This document shows positions 6,496-13,392 of a DNA stretch of 16,566 nucleotides, piece after piece. Within the stretch, counting starts at the first letter, position 1, and each line of letters starts with the position of its first letter. Origin of the DNA: JBCFAY01 sp038562375 (GTDB lineage Bacteria > Bacillota > Clostridia > Christensenellales > CAG-138); assembly GCA_038562375.1 (NCBI GenBank), contig JBCFAY010000034.1:1-16566 (forward strand), given 5' to 3'. Below the pieces are notes generated by a model. It did no database searches. It had not been told where the DNA came from and saw only the letters and a program-made list of their open reading frames with translations. The translations under genes were made by a program, and so were the position numbers.

Positions 6496-9400
6496 CCGAA
6501 CACCTCCTGCATATAGGCGTCGGTCAGGCCGAGCTCGCTCTTGAGCTGCGCCTTGATCGAAGCGTTGCGGCCGTCCGCGAAGTCGCGCACCTTCTTGATC
6601 TGCGCTTCAAAGCCCTTGTCCAGACATTCGGCAAGCTGTTTGACGCCCATAAAATACGTTTGGTTGAATATCTTCCGTTCCCGCTCGATTTCGGGCTGCA
6701 CGGCCGCATACAGCTCGTCGATCAGCGCGTTGACGCGTTCGGGAGCATACACGCTTTCCATCATATACGCAAAGCGGCGGACGAAAAGGTCCTTCCACTC
6801 GCTGTTCATGAGCAGCTTGTTGAACAGGTCGCTCATGGGCTTGTCGGTCCGGCGGCGGTAGGCGAGCGTCTGGTGGTCGGTGCCGCTCTGCCCAAGGCTC
6901 CAGCAGAAGTCGTAATAAATCCACTTCCACTTGCCGCCGCCGAGCTTGTAGTACTGCACGTTCCAGGCATCGGTATTGGCGGCCCATATCTCGCAGATCA
7001 TGTAATCCGCGAAGCTCTCCAAATCCACCTGGCTTTTTACGTAATCGTAAGCCTCGGCTTGGGAAAGGTCGTGGCTGTTTACGTATTGCATAAATGCAAT
7101 CCAATCGCTCGCGGTGCCGTAAGTCACGCGGGTGTCGCTTTTGACGACGTCCATATCGAGCGCCTCTTCGAGGCCCTCGTGCTGCGCCACGAAGAAGCGG
7201 CTGCGCTTTTCCTTGAGGAAGTATACGCCCCAGTATTCCCCGTTGAGATAGAGCACATAGGGCTTATAGGCCTGCACGAGCAGATGCGCGTCGGTGCCCT
7301 CGAGCAGGCCGCAGGCCAGCTCGTCGCGGATCTTGGAATAATTCTGATCCTGTGCGCCCGCGCGCAGCACCACGGATTTGTATTCGGTATAGTCCCGATT
7401 ATCGAAGAAGGAGTACGCCATCCGGTCCTTGCCGTACTCGTCCCGGGCGATGATGTTAAAGCCCTTCTGGGCGCGGCTGCGGCCGTAGCTGCCCGCGATG
7501 CGGATGCCGATGTTCTGGGAGAAAACCTGCTTCCCGCCGTCGTCGAACAGGGCGAAGCTCGCGTCCCGCTCCCATTCGGCCTGGGCGGCTTCGCTGTCCT
7601 TGCCTTTATAGAAATTGGCGGAAACCAGCATATCCGCCATGGCGGTGGTTTCACTGTTAAAGTTGTCGCCAAAGGCGTAGATGCCGGTCTTTCCGTCCCA
7701 GAGGTTTTTAGGGTCCGTCACGAGCGTCGCGATCGGGAGGGCATGGTTCACTCCGTCCGACTTAAAAAGAAACGTGCCCGACTGCGTATAGCCCGTCACA
7801 TATCCGTCCTTGACGGCGATCGCGCGAATGACCGTATTTTTACTTAATTCGATCGGGCCGGTATAGGGCGTCGAATCCTTGGTGGGCGTCGTGCTGTCGG
7901 TGGTGTAATAGATCGCCTCGCCGCTCCCCGCGCTAAGCTCCACCGAAACCGGGCCGTCAAATATCCCGGGCGCGGTGATAAACTGCGGCTGCCCCGTGAT
8001 TCCCTCGTAGCCCGCGCCGTTGTCCTCGCCCGGCGTCGAAGCGACATAATAGCTGCGCGCTCCCGACGCGTCCCGCCCCACGGACATGTCCGCGCGCGCG
8101 GCTCCGCTTACGAGCTTGTCTACAAGCTTGCCTTCGGGATCGTATAAGAGCGCCATGTCGCCGTCCGCGGAGAGGGAGAAATTGGTCTCAAGATATTTTT
8201 TTTTTGTATCCTTGACGTTGTTTCCCGACGCAAGGATCACCATCCGCTGCCCCGCGCCGATGGACGCGCCCTCGGGGAACACCCACAAAGCCGGATTTTT
8301 CGCGCTGTCGGTGAGCGCATAGCCCGAAAGATCGATCGCCTCCGAAGAGGAATTGTTTAGCTCGATCCAGTCGCTGTAAACGTTGTTGACCAAGAGGCCC
8401 TTCGAATTGAGCGCCATCATCTCGCTGATGATAAGCTTTGAGCCTGAAGTGGTGCGGCTCGCCGCCTCAAACTGCTTGTACCCCTCGTCGGTGTTCGGGT
8501 AGCCGGGCGTGGGCTGCGCGCTCGGGGTGAACGCACCCGTACCGTCCGGCACGCGCGCCATCGAAACGTCCGCCTCCTGCATGGAGGAGGAATAGCTGTC
8601 CACGATCACGCCGCCTGCGGAGGTTAAAACCACGTCCTCCTTGTACGAGCGAAGGCTGAACGGCGCGTGAAGCTCCCCTCCCGCCTCGGTCGTATCCTCG
8701 CCCGAAAGGAACACGACGATATACCCGTTGGCGGGAAGCGTCGTCCCCTCGGGGAACTGCCAGCGCGTCGGCCGGGTCAGATCGTCCGAAAGGCCGTAGC
8801 CCGAAAGGTCGACCTCCTCCGCAGTCGTGTTGTAGAGTTCGATCCAGTCGGAATACATGCCGTTCTTATCGAGTATCGTCGAGCCGTTTGAAGCCATGAA
8901 CTCGTTGATCACGACGCCCGACGTTCCGCTTGAGACCAGCGTCTCGCGGTACTTTTTAGCACCCTCCGCCGTGTTCGCAAATCCCGGCGAGGGCTCCGCG
9001 AAAGCGCCCCAATCGAGCGTCGACGGATCGCGCGCAAGCACATTCCCCGTCGGCACCGAGGTCAGCTTCAGGCTGTCGATCGCCTTGCCCATCTGGTCCA
9101 TGAGCACCAGGTCGTCGTCCGCCGCGAGCTTGAAGCCCGCGAACATCGCGCCGTCGGTCACATCCCCGGAGCAGTAGACCACGGCGTAGCCGCCCGGCTC
9201 GAGCACCGTCCCGTGCGGGAACACCCACTTGGCTGGCGAAAGCTTATCGTCGGAAAGGCCGAAGCCCGAGATGTCGACCGAGGAGGAGGACGTGTTCGTT
9301 ATCTCAACCCAATCGGAATACGCGCCGTTCGGATCCGGTACCGCTCCTTTATTGGACGTCATGACCTCGTTGATTCGTATCGAAGCGGACCCCAGCCGCG

Positions 9401-9572
9401 TCTTGGAGCCGGTGCCCGCGTGAGCGAAATAGTATATGATCGCCGCAATGCAGAGAGCCGCTAGTATAAACAGCAGCACAATCCGCCTTTTCCTCAATTC
9501 CGGCGCCTCCTTTTGCATCAAATTGCATCCGCGTTCAGGAAAGGTTTGATCCTTTCCATTCGCCCCATCCAC
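6492..9572 (-). CDS. Membrane-anchored CotH-kinase protein with three lamin-tail domains
   Basis: The 1026-aa product has a positively charged N-terminus followed by one hydrophobic segment (about 31-50), giving a signal anchor with the rest outside. Three lamin-tail (LTD) domains follow (about 62-200, 217-360, 378-515), each opening with an INE/ISE motif and a YSDWIEL-type strand. Next come a chitobiase C-terminal-like beta domain (about 530-603) and the CotH kinase domain (about 690-920), with LYLNGEYWGVYFLKEK (774-789), EIWAANTDAWN (861-871) and KWIYYDFCWSLG (883-894). CotH of Bacillus phosphorylates spore-coat proteins; here a surface kinase or scaffold is inferred. The usual second Asp of the DxDW-like motif is Cys890. 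The longest start is GTG at 9572 with a poor ribosome site; ATG at 9518 (residue 19) is a plausible alternative. It heads the minus-strand operon. Confidence 0.88.
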   Translation of the reverse strand: MDGANGKDQTFPERGCNLMQKEAPELRKRRIVLLFILAALCIAAIIYYFAHAGTGSKTRLGSASIRINEVMTSNKGAVPDPNGAYSDWVEITNTSSSSVDISGFGLSDDKLSPAKWVFPHGTVLEPGGYAVVYCSGDVTDGAMFAGFKLAADDDLVLMDQMGKAIDSLKLTSVPTGNVLARDPSTLDWGAFAEPSPGFANTAEGAKKYRETLVSSGTSGVVINEFMASNGSTILDKNGMYSDWIELYNTTAEEVDLSGYGLSDDLTRPTRWQFPEGTTLPANGYIVVFLSGEDTTEAGGELHAPFSLRSYKEDVVLTSAGGVIVDSYSSSMQEADVSMARVPDGTGAFTPSAQPTPGYPNTDEGYKQFEAASRTTSGSKLIISEMMALNSKGLLVNNVYSDWIELNNSSSEAIDLSGYALTDSAKNPALWVFPEGASIGAGQRMVILASGNNVKDTKKKYLETNFSLSADGDMALLYDPEGKLVDKLVSGAARADMSVGRDASGARSYYVASTPGEDNGAGYEGITGQPQFITAPGIFDGPVSVELSAGSGEAIYYTTDSTTPTKDSTPYTGPIELSKNTVIRAIAVKDGYVTGYTQSGTFLFKSDGVNHALPIATLVTDPKNLWDGKTGIYAFGDNFNSETTAMADMLVSANFYKGKDSEAAQAEWERDASFALFDDGGKQVFSQNIGIRIAGSYGRSRAQKGFNIIARDEYGKDRMAYSFFDNRDYTEYKSVVLRAGAQDQNYSKIRDELACGLLEGTDAHLLVQAYKPYVLYLNGEYWGVYFLKEKRSRFFVAQHEGLEEALDMDVVKSDTRVTYGTASDWIAFMQYVNSHDLSQAEAYDYVKSQVDLESFADYMICEIWAANTDAWNVQYYKLGGGKWKWIYYDFCWSLGQSGTDHQTLAYRRRTDKPMSDLFNKLLMNSEWKDLFVRRFAYMMESVYAPERVNALIDELYAAVQPEIERERKIFNQTYFMGVKQLAECLDKGFEAQIKKVRDFADGRNASIKAQLKSELGLTDAYMQEVFG
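8196..8205 (-). repeat. Ten-A coding homopolymer in the CotH-family gene
   Basis: The minus strand reads ACA AAA AAA AAA at Thr-Lys-Lys-Lys (about residues 456-459), which gives an uninterrupted run of ten A in an otherwise GC-rich gene. It lies in the third lamin-tail domain. Such runs are prone to replication or transcriptional slippage; a one-base change would truncate the protein before the kinase domain. Confidence 0.8.
9538..9557 (-). repeat. Perfect 7-bp hairpin at the start of the CotH-family gene
   Basis: GGAAAGG (9538-9544) and CCTTTCC (9551-9557) pair around a 6-nt loop. If translation starts at the internal ATG at 9518, this stem lies in the leader, about 20 nt before the start. 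If it starts at GTG 9572, it is inside codons 6-12. Confidence 0.5.
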
Positions 9573-9626
9573 GGCGTTTCTTGAGCGTTTTCCGGTTTGC
9601 CGCGCGATCGGGTTCCGCGATGTTTA

Positions 9627-9656
9627 ATCATAGCACAATCGCCAATCCTATTCCAG
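9627..9656 (-). promoter_or_regulatory. Candidate promoter of the CotH-VTC-DUF4956 operon
   Basis: On the minus strand an extended -10 (TGC followed by TATGAT, hexamer at 9627-9632) is preceded after 18 nt by CTGGAA (9651-9656, four of six matches to TTGACA). The expected start is near 9620. A second perfect TATAAT hexamer lies upstream near 9705-9710 on the same strand but has no good -35. Confidence 0.5.
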
Positions 9657-9818
9657 TGGCGCGATAATTTTTAATAATTTGGCGGAACACCCCGCATTTG
9701 AAAATTATACCACACTCGACCGCTTAAAAAAAGCGGCGCGCGGCAACCGCTACAATCCCGCCTCCGGAGCAATCTTACCCCAATCCTCCCGATTTATTGC
9801 AGGAGCTTCCTTTTTTGG
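9657..9818. other. Divergent intergenic region, no gene
   Basis: Between the divergent cotH-like and mrnC genes I see no ORF with a ribosome site. It holds an AT-rich patch (about 9663-9680), a small CCGCTT/AAGCGG hairpin with an all-A loop (9720-9736), and the two promoters annotated separately. cysS, the usual neighbour of mrnC in many Bacillota, is absent. Confidence 0.5.
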
Positions 9819-9847
9819 TTGTATTAAACCTCCCCCGGCCCTATAAT
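9819..9847 (+). promoter_or_regulatory. Promoter of the mrnC-sigH operon
   Basis: A perfect -10 TATAAT (9842-9847) stands 17 nt after TTGTAT (9819-9824, three of six matches to TTGACA). The expected start near 9854 gives a leader of about 36 nt to the ATG at 9890. This is the only clear promoter seen before the five plus-strand genes. Confidence 0.65.
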
Positions 9848-9889
9848 AGGATTGTTCAGAACTCTTAATACGACTTTAAGGATGACGTT

Positions 9890-10333
9890 ATGGACTCTCT
9901 TAAGGACACGGTTCTCGCTGCCTTCCCGCTCAAGGAACTCAAGCGGGATCCCGCGCAGTGCGCTCCGCTCGTGCTCGCGTACATCGGCGATACGATCTAC
10001 GACCTGTATGTGCGTACGATGCTCGTTTCCACCGGCGACCTGACGACGCACAAGCTGCATCTCGCGGCGGCAAAACACGTCTGCGCGGCGGCGCAGGCAA
10101 AGGCGTTCCAGAGGATCGAACCGACTCTGTGCGAAGAGGAGCTCGCCCTCTCCCGCCGGGGCCGCAACGCGCACATGGGCACGATCCCGAAAAACGCGAC
10201 CATACGCGATTACCGCGCGGCCACGGGGTTTGAAACGCTGATCGGGTATCTGTATCTCGCGGGGAGGGACGAGCGCCTTCAGGCGCTCATGAACGCCGCA
10301 ATCTTTGAGGAGGCCGCGCATGCCGGAAGCTAA
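9890..10333 (+). CDS. mrnC: Mini-ribonuclease III
   Basis: Mini-III is a stand-alone RNase III catalytic domain that matures 23S rRNA by cutting the double-stranded stalk of the precursor. The 147-aa product has the usual length and lacks a dsRNA-binding domain. It has the RNase III signature LAYIGDTIYDLYVR (29-42, with Asp34 and Asp38), RRGRNAHMGTIPKNA (89-103) and the second catalytic segment DYRAATGFETLIGYLYL (107-123, Glu115). AAGGA lies 8 nt before the ATG. It is first in the operon mrnC-thyX-rlmB-yacP-sigH; in B. subtilis mrnC likewise sits before rlmB, yacP and sigH. Its last 14 nt overlap the thyX start. Confidence 0.95.
   Translation: MDSLKDTVLAAFPLKELKRDPAQCAPLVLAYIGDTIYDLYVRTMLVSTGDLTTHKLHLAAAKHVCAAAQAKAFQRIEPTLCEEELALSRRGRNAHMGTIPKNATIRDYRAATGFETLIGYLYLAGRDERLQALMNAAIFEEAAHAGS
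10307..10313 (+). promoter_or_regulatory. Ribosome binding site fixing the thyX start
   Basis: GAGGAGG at 10307-10313 lies 6 nt before the ATG at 10320, inside the end of mrnC. The longer frame beginning at TTG 10305 would place this site inside its own first codons, so ATG 10320 is the better start. Confidence 0.8.
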
Positions 10334-11090
10334 ACTCTATGTAACGATGCTCTCTTATACCGCCGCGCCGGTTACCAATGTTGCGCGGGCGTCCAAGCTT
10401 TGCTACAGCGCCAATCATATCTCGGAGCTGGACAATGAGATCGCCGGGCAGGGCGAAGAGGAATACCTCAATAAGCTCATCAGCTTCGGCCATCTCTCGC
10501 CCATCGAACACGCGAGCTTTACCTTCGGCGTCGAAGGCGTGAGCCGCGCGCTGCTCGCGCAGATCACAAGGCACCGTATCGCAAGCTTTTCGGTGCAGTC
10601 CCAGCGCTATGTCGCTACCGACACGCTCGAATACATCGTCCCGCCCTCCATCCGCGCGCTGGGCGAAAACGCCGTCGCGCGCTATGAGGAGCAGATGCGC
10701 ACGATCAACGGATGGTATCTTGAGTGGCTCGATCTCACCGACAAGGCCGAGGACGCGCGCTTCGTGCTCCCGAACGCTGCGGCGACGCGCATGATCGTCA
10801 CGATGAACGCGCGGGAGTTGATGCATTTCTTCGCGCTTCGCTGCTGCAACCGCGCACAGTGGGAGATCCGCAAGCTCGCCTGGGCGATGCTCGGCCTTTG
10901 TAAGCTTGCGGCACCGGCGCTGTTTCGCGCCGCAGGAAGCTCGTGCATCGGCGGCGCTTGTTCCGAAGGCCGCATGAGCTGCAACGAAGCGGCGGCCATG
11001 CGCAAAAAAGCGCGCGAGCTTGAGGCGTTACTTGGCAAAGATAATATTACGGAACAGGAAATCCTCTTTTGGGCGATCCAAAACGCGTGA
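10320..11090 (+). CDS. thyX: FAD-dependent thymidylate synthase
   Basis: ThyX makes dTMP from dUMP using methylene-tetrahydrofolate, with FAD and NADPH, without needing dihydrofolate reductase to recycle folate. The 256-aa product carries the ThyX signature RHR-x7-S: Arg84-His85-Arg86 and Ser94, within RHRIASFSVQSQRY. It also has ISFGHLSPIEH (54-64), which resembles the family's conserved histidine segment, and a C-terminal helix-rich part with RELMHFFALRCCNRAQWEIR. Start ATG 10320 is chosen from the GAGGAGG 6 nt upstream. It overlaps mrnC by 14 nt, so the two are probably translationally coupled. rlmB begins 36 nt after the stop. No thyA is seen in the window. Confidence 0.95.
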   Translation: MPEAKLYVTMLSYTAAPVTNVARASKLCYSANHISELDNEIAGQGEEEYLNKLISFGHLSPIEHASFTFGVEGVSRALLAQITRHRIASFSVQSQRYVATDTLEYIVPPSIRALGENAVARYEEQMRTINGWYLEWLDLTDKAEDARFVLPNAAATRMIVTMNARELMHFFALRCCNRAQWEIRKLAWAMLGLCKLAAPALFRAAGSSCIGGACSEGRMSCNEAAAMRKKARELEALLGKDNITEQEILFWAIQNA

Positions 11091-11126
11091 CGCACAGCGC
11101 ACGCCGACGAAAGGTAGAAAAAGATT

Positions 11127-12884
11127 ATGAGCGATAAACCCTACGGCAAACGGCCGAATTCCACAGGAAACCGCGGCGGGGCGGGAAACCCGCACAGCCC
11201 TTCCGGCAGCCGACCCGGCGGCAAAGGGCCGCGCACCGGCCCTGCGGGCGGCTCGGGCTATTATAAAAAGCAAGGCGACGGCGCGGGCGGCTATCAGCAG
11301 CGCTCCGGCCCTTCGGGCGGCTCAGGCTTCAAAAAGCAGTATGACCGGGCGGAAGGCTCCCAGCGCACGGGCTCCTCGGATCGCCCCTATTACAAAAAAT
11401 CGGAGGACGGCGCGGGTGGTTTCCAGCAGCGCTCCGGCCCTTCGGATCGCCCCTACTACAAAAAGCAGGGCGACGGCGCGGGCGGTTTCCAGCAGCGCTC
11501 CGGCCCTTCGGATCGCCCCTACTACAAAAAGCAAGGTGACGGCGCGGGCGGCTACCAGCAGCGCTCCGGCCCTTCGGGCGATTCAGGCTTCAAAAAACAG
11601 TATGACCGCACGGACGGCTCCCAGCGCTCCGGTCCTTCGGATCGCCCCTACTACAAAAAGCAGGGCGACGGCGCGGGCGGCTATCAGCAGCGCTCCGGCC
11701 CTTCGGGCGATTCAGGCTTCAAGAAACAGTACGACCGGACAGAAGGCTTCCAGCGCTCCGGTCCTTCGGATCGTCCCTATTACAAAAAGCAGGGCGACGG
11801 CGCGGGCGGCTATCAGCAGCGCTCCGGCCCTTCGGGCGATTCAGGCTTCAAAAAACAGTACGACCGGACAGAAGGCTTCCAGCGCTCCGGTCCTTCGGAT
11901 CGTCCCTATTACAAAAAATCGGAGGACGGCGCGGGCGGTTTCCAGCAGCGCTCCGGCCCTTCGGGCGGCTCAGGCTTCAAAAAGCAGTATGACCGTACGG
12001 AAGGCTCCCAGCGCACGGGCGCCGACCGCCGCGAAGGAAAGCCCTGGGAGAAAAAGCCCTTCCCGACCAAAAACGCGCAGGGAGAATCCCAGGTTCCGGT
12101 GCAGGCGGCTCCCTTCCAGGAGGACGAGCTTCCCTACCTCGTCATGGGCAGGAACGCGGTGCGCGAAGCGATCCGTTCGGGCCGCAGCATCGACCGCATC
12201 TACGTCAACGCGGAGCAGGACGGGTCCCTGCGCGAGCTTTTGGGGCTCGCGCGCGACCGCAACCTCATTATCCGGGAGGTCGACAAGCGCAAGCTCGACG
12301 AGATGACGCTGCCCTTCGGGCACGGCGGCAAGCCCGCCAACCATCAGGGGATCGTAGCACAGACGCCGGGCGTCGAGTACTGCGACGTGGGCGATATCCT
12401 CGACGTAGCCAAAGAGCGGGGCGAATCGCCGTTCGTGATCCTATTGGACGGCGTGGAGGATCCGCACAACCTCGGCTCCATCATCCGCAGCGCGGAATGC
12501 GCGGGCGCGCACGGCGTGATCATCCCCAAACGGCGCAGCGCTTCGGTCACCGCCGCGGCGGTCAAGGCCTCCGCGGGCGCGGTCGAGTATATGAAGGTCG
12601 CGCGCGTTTCCAATATCGTCAATGCGATCGAACGGCTCAAGCAGGAGAACGTCTGGATCGCGGGCGCGCACCTGCAGGGCACGCCCGTGGGAAAAGCCGA
12701 TCTTCGCGGCGCGCTCGCGCTTGTGATCGGCGGCGAGGGCGAAGGTCTTTCGCGGCTCGTGCGCGAGAAGTGCGATTTCCTCGTGAGCCTGCCGGTAAAA
12801 GGGCAGATCGAGTCGCTCAACGCTTCCGTCGCGGCCGCCGTGCTGATGTACGCGAAAATCGCTCAGGACGCCGCCAAGGAGTAG
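11127..12884 (+). CDS. rlmB: 23S rRNA 2'-O-ribose (Gm2251-type) methyltransferase with a long repetitive N-terminal extension
   Basis: SpoU/TrmH-family enzymes use S-adenosylmethionine to methylate a ribose 2'-OH of rRNA; RlmB modifies G2251 in the peptidyl-transferase P loop. The conserved enzyme occupies about residues 335-585: substrate-binding domain (LVMGRNAVREAIRSGR, 338-353), motif 1 ILLDGVEDPHNLGSIIRSAE (438-457), motif 2 LVIGGEGEGLSRLVRE (532-547) and motif 3 VSLPVKGQIESLNASVAAAV (553-572). That core of about 250 aa is normal length. Before it lie about 330 extra residues rich in Gly, Ser, Lys, Arg, Gln and Tyr; residues 41-296 form tandem repeats, likely disordered and basic. Many RlmB proteins have short basic extensions, but this one is longer than the enzyme. 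A weak AAAGG site lies about 12 nt before the ATG. The next gene starts 1 nt after the stop. Confidence 0.93.
   Translation: MSDKPYGKRPNSTGNRGGAGNPHSPSGSRPGGKGPRTGPAGGSGYYKKQGDGAGGYQQRSGPSGGSGFKKQYDRAEGSQRTGSSDRPYYKKSEDGAGGFQQRSGPSDRPYYKKQGDGAGGFQQRSGPSDRPYYKKQGDGAGGYQQRSGPSGDSGFKKQYDRTDGSQRSGPSDRPYYKKQGDGAGGYQQRSGPSGDSGFKKQYDRTEGFQRSGPSDRPYYKKQGDGAGGYQQRSGPSGDSGFKKQYDRTEGFQRSGPSDRPYYKKSEDGAGGFQQRSGPSGGSGFKKQYDRTEGSQRTGADRREGKPWEKKPFPTKNAQGESQVPVQAAPFQEDELPYLVMGRNAVREAIRSGRSIDRIYVNAEQDGSLRELLGLARDRNLIIREVDKRKLDEMTLPFGHGGKPANHQGIVAQTPGVEYCDVGDILDVAKERGESPFVILLDGVEDPHNLGSIIRSAECAGAHGVIIPKRRSASVTAAAVKASAGAVEYMKVARVSNIVNAIERLKQENVWIAGAHLQGTPVGKADLRGALALVIGGEGEGLSRLVREKCDFLVSLPVKGQIESLNASVAAAVLMYAKIAQDAAKE
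11247..12014 (+). repeat. In-frame two-module tandem repeat (66 + 63 bp) within rlmB
   Basis: Two modules alternate: A of 22 residues (SGPSDRPYYKKQGDGAGG then YQQR) and B of 21 residues (SGPSGDSGFKKQYDRTEG then FQR). The order I read is A'-B-A-A-A-B-A-B-A-B-A-B, with seven A and five B modules. At DNA level the AB pair is a 129-nt unit: copies start at 11562, 11691 and 11820. The last two are almost identical over about 98 nt, with one difference, which points to recent duplication. Copy number may vary between strains. Confidence 0.92.
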
Positions 12885-12885
12885 C

Positions 12886-13380
12886 ATGAAAGAGGTTCTG
12901 CTCGTCGACGGGTATAACGTGATCAACGCATGGCCGGAGCTTTTGGAGCTTTCGCTCGCACAGGCGCGCGCAAAGCTCTACGATCTGCTCGCAAGCTATG
13001 CCCACTACCGCGACATCGAGCTGATCCTCGTGTTCGACGCGCATTTGAGAATGGATCCCGAATCTGTGGAATACGGGCCGATCACAGAGGTGTTTACCGC
13101 CTCCGGCGAGACGGCGGATCGCTATATCGAGCGCACGGTCCGCGCCTTGCAGGGCGAGGGACGGAGCATTAGCGTCGCGAGCAGCGATGCGCTGATACAG
13201 ATCATGGTATTGAACTACGCACGGCGCATGAGCGCCCGGGAGCTGATTGCGGACATTAGCAAAGCCCGCAAAGAGCTTGAGGACGCGTATCTTTCGCCGC
13301 TTTCGCGCAGGCGCGGCACGCTCGAGCAGCGGCTGGGCAGCGCTCACCTGGCGGCATTTGAGCGGATGCGCCGCGAATAG
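12886..13380 (+). CDS. yacP: NYN-domain endoribonuclease, YacP/Rae1 type
   Basis: Rae1 (YacP) of B. subtilis is a ribosome-associated endonuclease that cuts certain mRNAs in the ribosomal A site. The 164-aa product has the PIN-like NYN fold with acidic residues at the expected strands: LLVDGYNVIN (5-14, Asp8), LILVFDAH (46-53, Asp51), SGETADRYIE (73-82, Glu75 and Asp78) and VASSDALIQ (97-105, Asp101). The C-terminus is a basic helical tail. Its ribosome site AAGGAG is formed by the last codons of rlmB, and the ATG comes 1 nt after the rlmB stop, so expression is coupled. sigH follows directly. The adjacent rlmB gene supports a ribosome-linked role. Confidence 0.93.
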   Translation: MKEVLLVDGYNVINAWPELLELSLAQARAKLYDLLASYAHYRDIELILVFDAHLRMDPESVEYGPITEVFTASGETADRYIERTVRALQGEGRSISVASSDALIQIMVLNYARRMSARELIADISKARKELEDAYLSPLSRRRGTLEQRLGSAHLAAFERMRRE

Positions 13381-13383
13381 GAG
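13379..13383 (+). promoter_or_regulatory. Ribosome binding site fixing the sigH start
   Basis: AGGAG at 13379-13383 overlaps the yacP stop. It touches the ATG at 13384 directly but lies 9 nt before the in-frame ATG at 13393. The latter is therefore the preferred start. Confidence 0.75.
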
Positions 13384-13392
13384 ATGGAACAT

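Noticed and set aside
6660..7847. 395-codon open frame on the plus strand
   Set aside because: It is antisense to the CotH-family gene, whose domains are clear; the open frame is a by-product of high GC.
9720..9736. Terminator at the CCGCTT/AAGCGG hairpin
   Set aside because: Neither strand has a T-run after the stem and no gene ends nearby; it lies between divergent genes.
10305..10319. thyX start at TTG 10305
   Set aside because: The GAGGAGG ribosome site would fall inside its first codons; ATG 10320 is properly spaced.
11341..12306. 321-codon second frame inside rlmB
   Set aside because: Because the repeat period is a multiple of three and lacks stops in this frame, it stays open. The Ser/Ala/Arg product has no motif and no ribosome site.
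13384..13392. sigH start at ATG 13384
   Set aside because: AGGAG directly touches this ATG, leaving no spacing; ATG 13393 has 9 nt.
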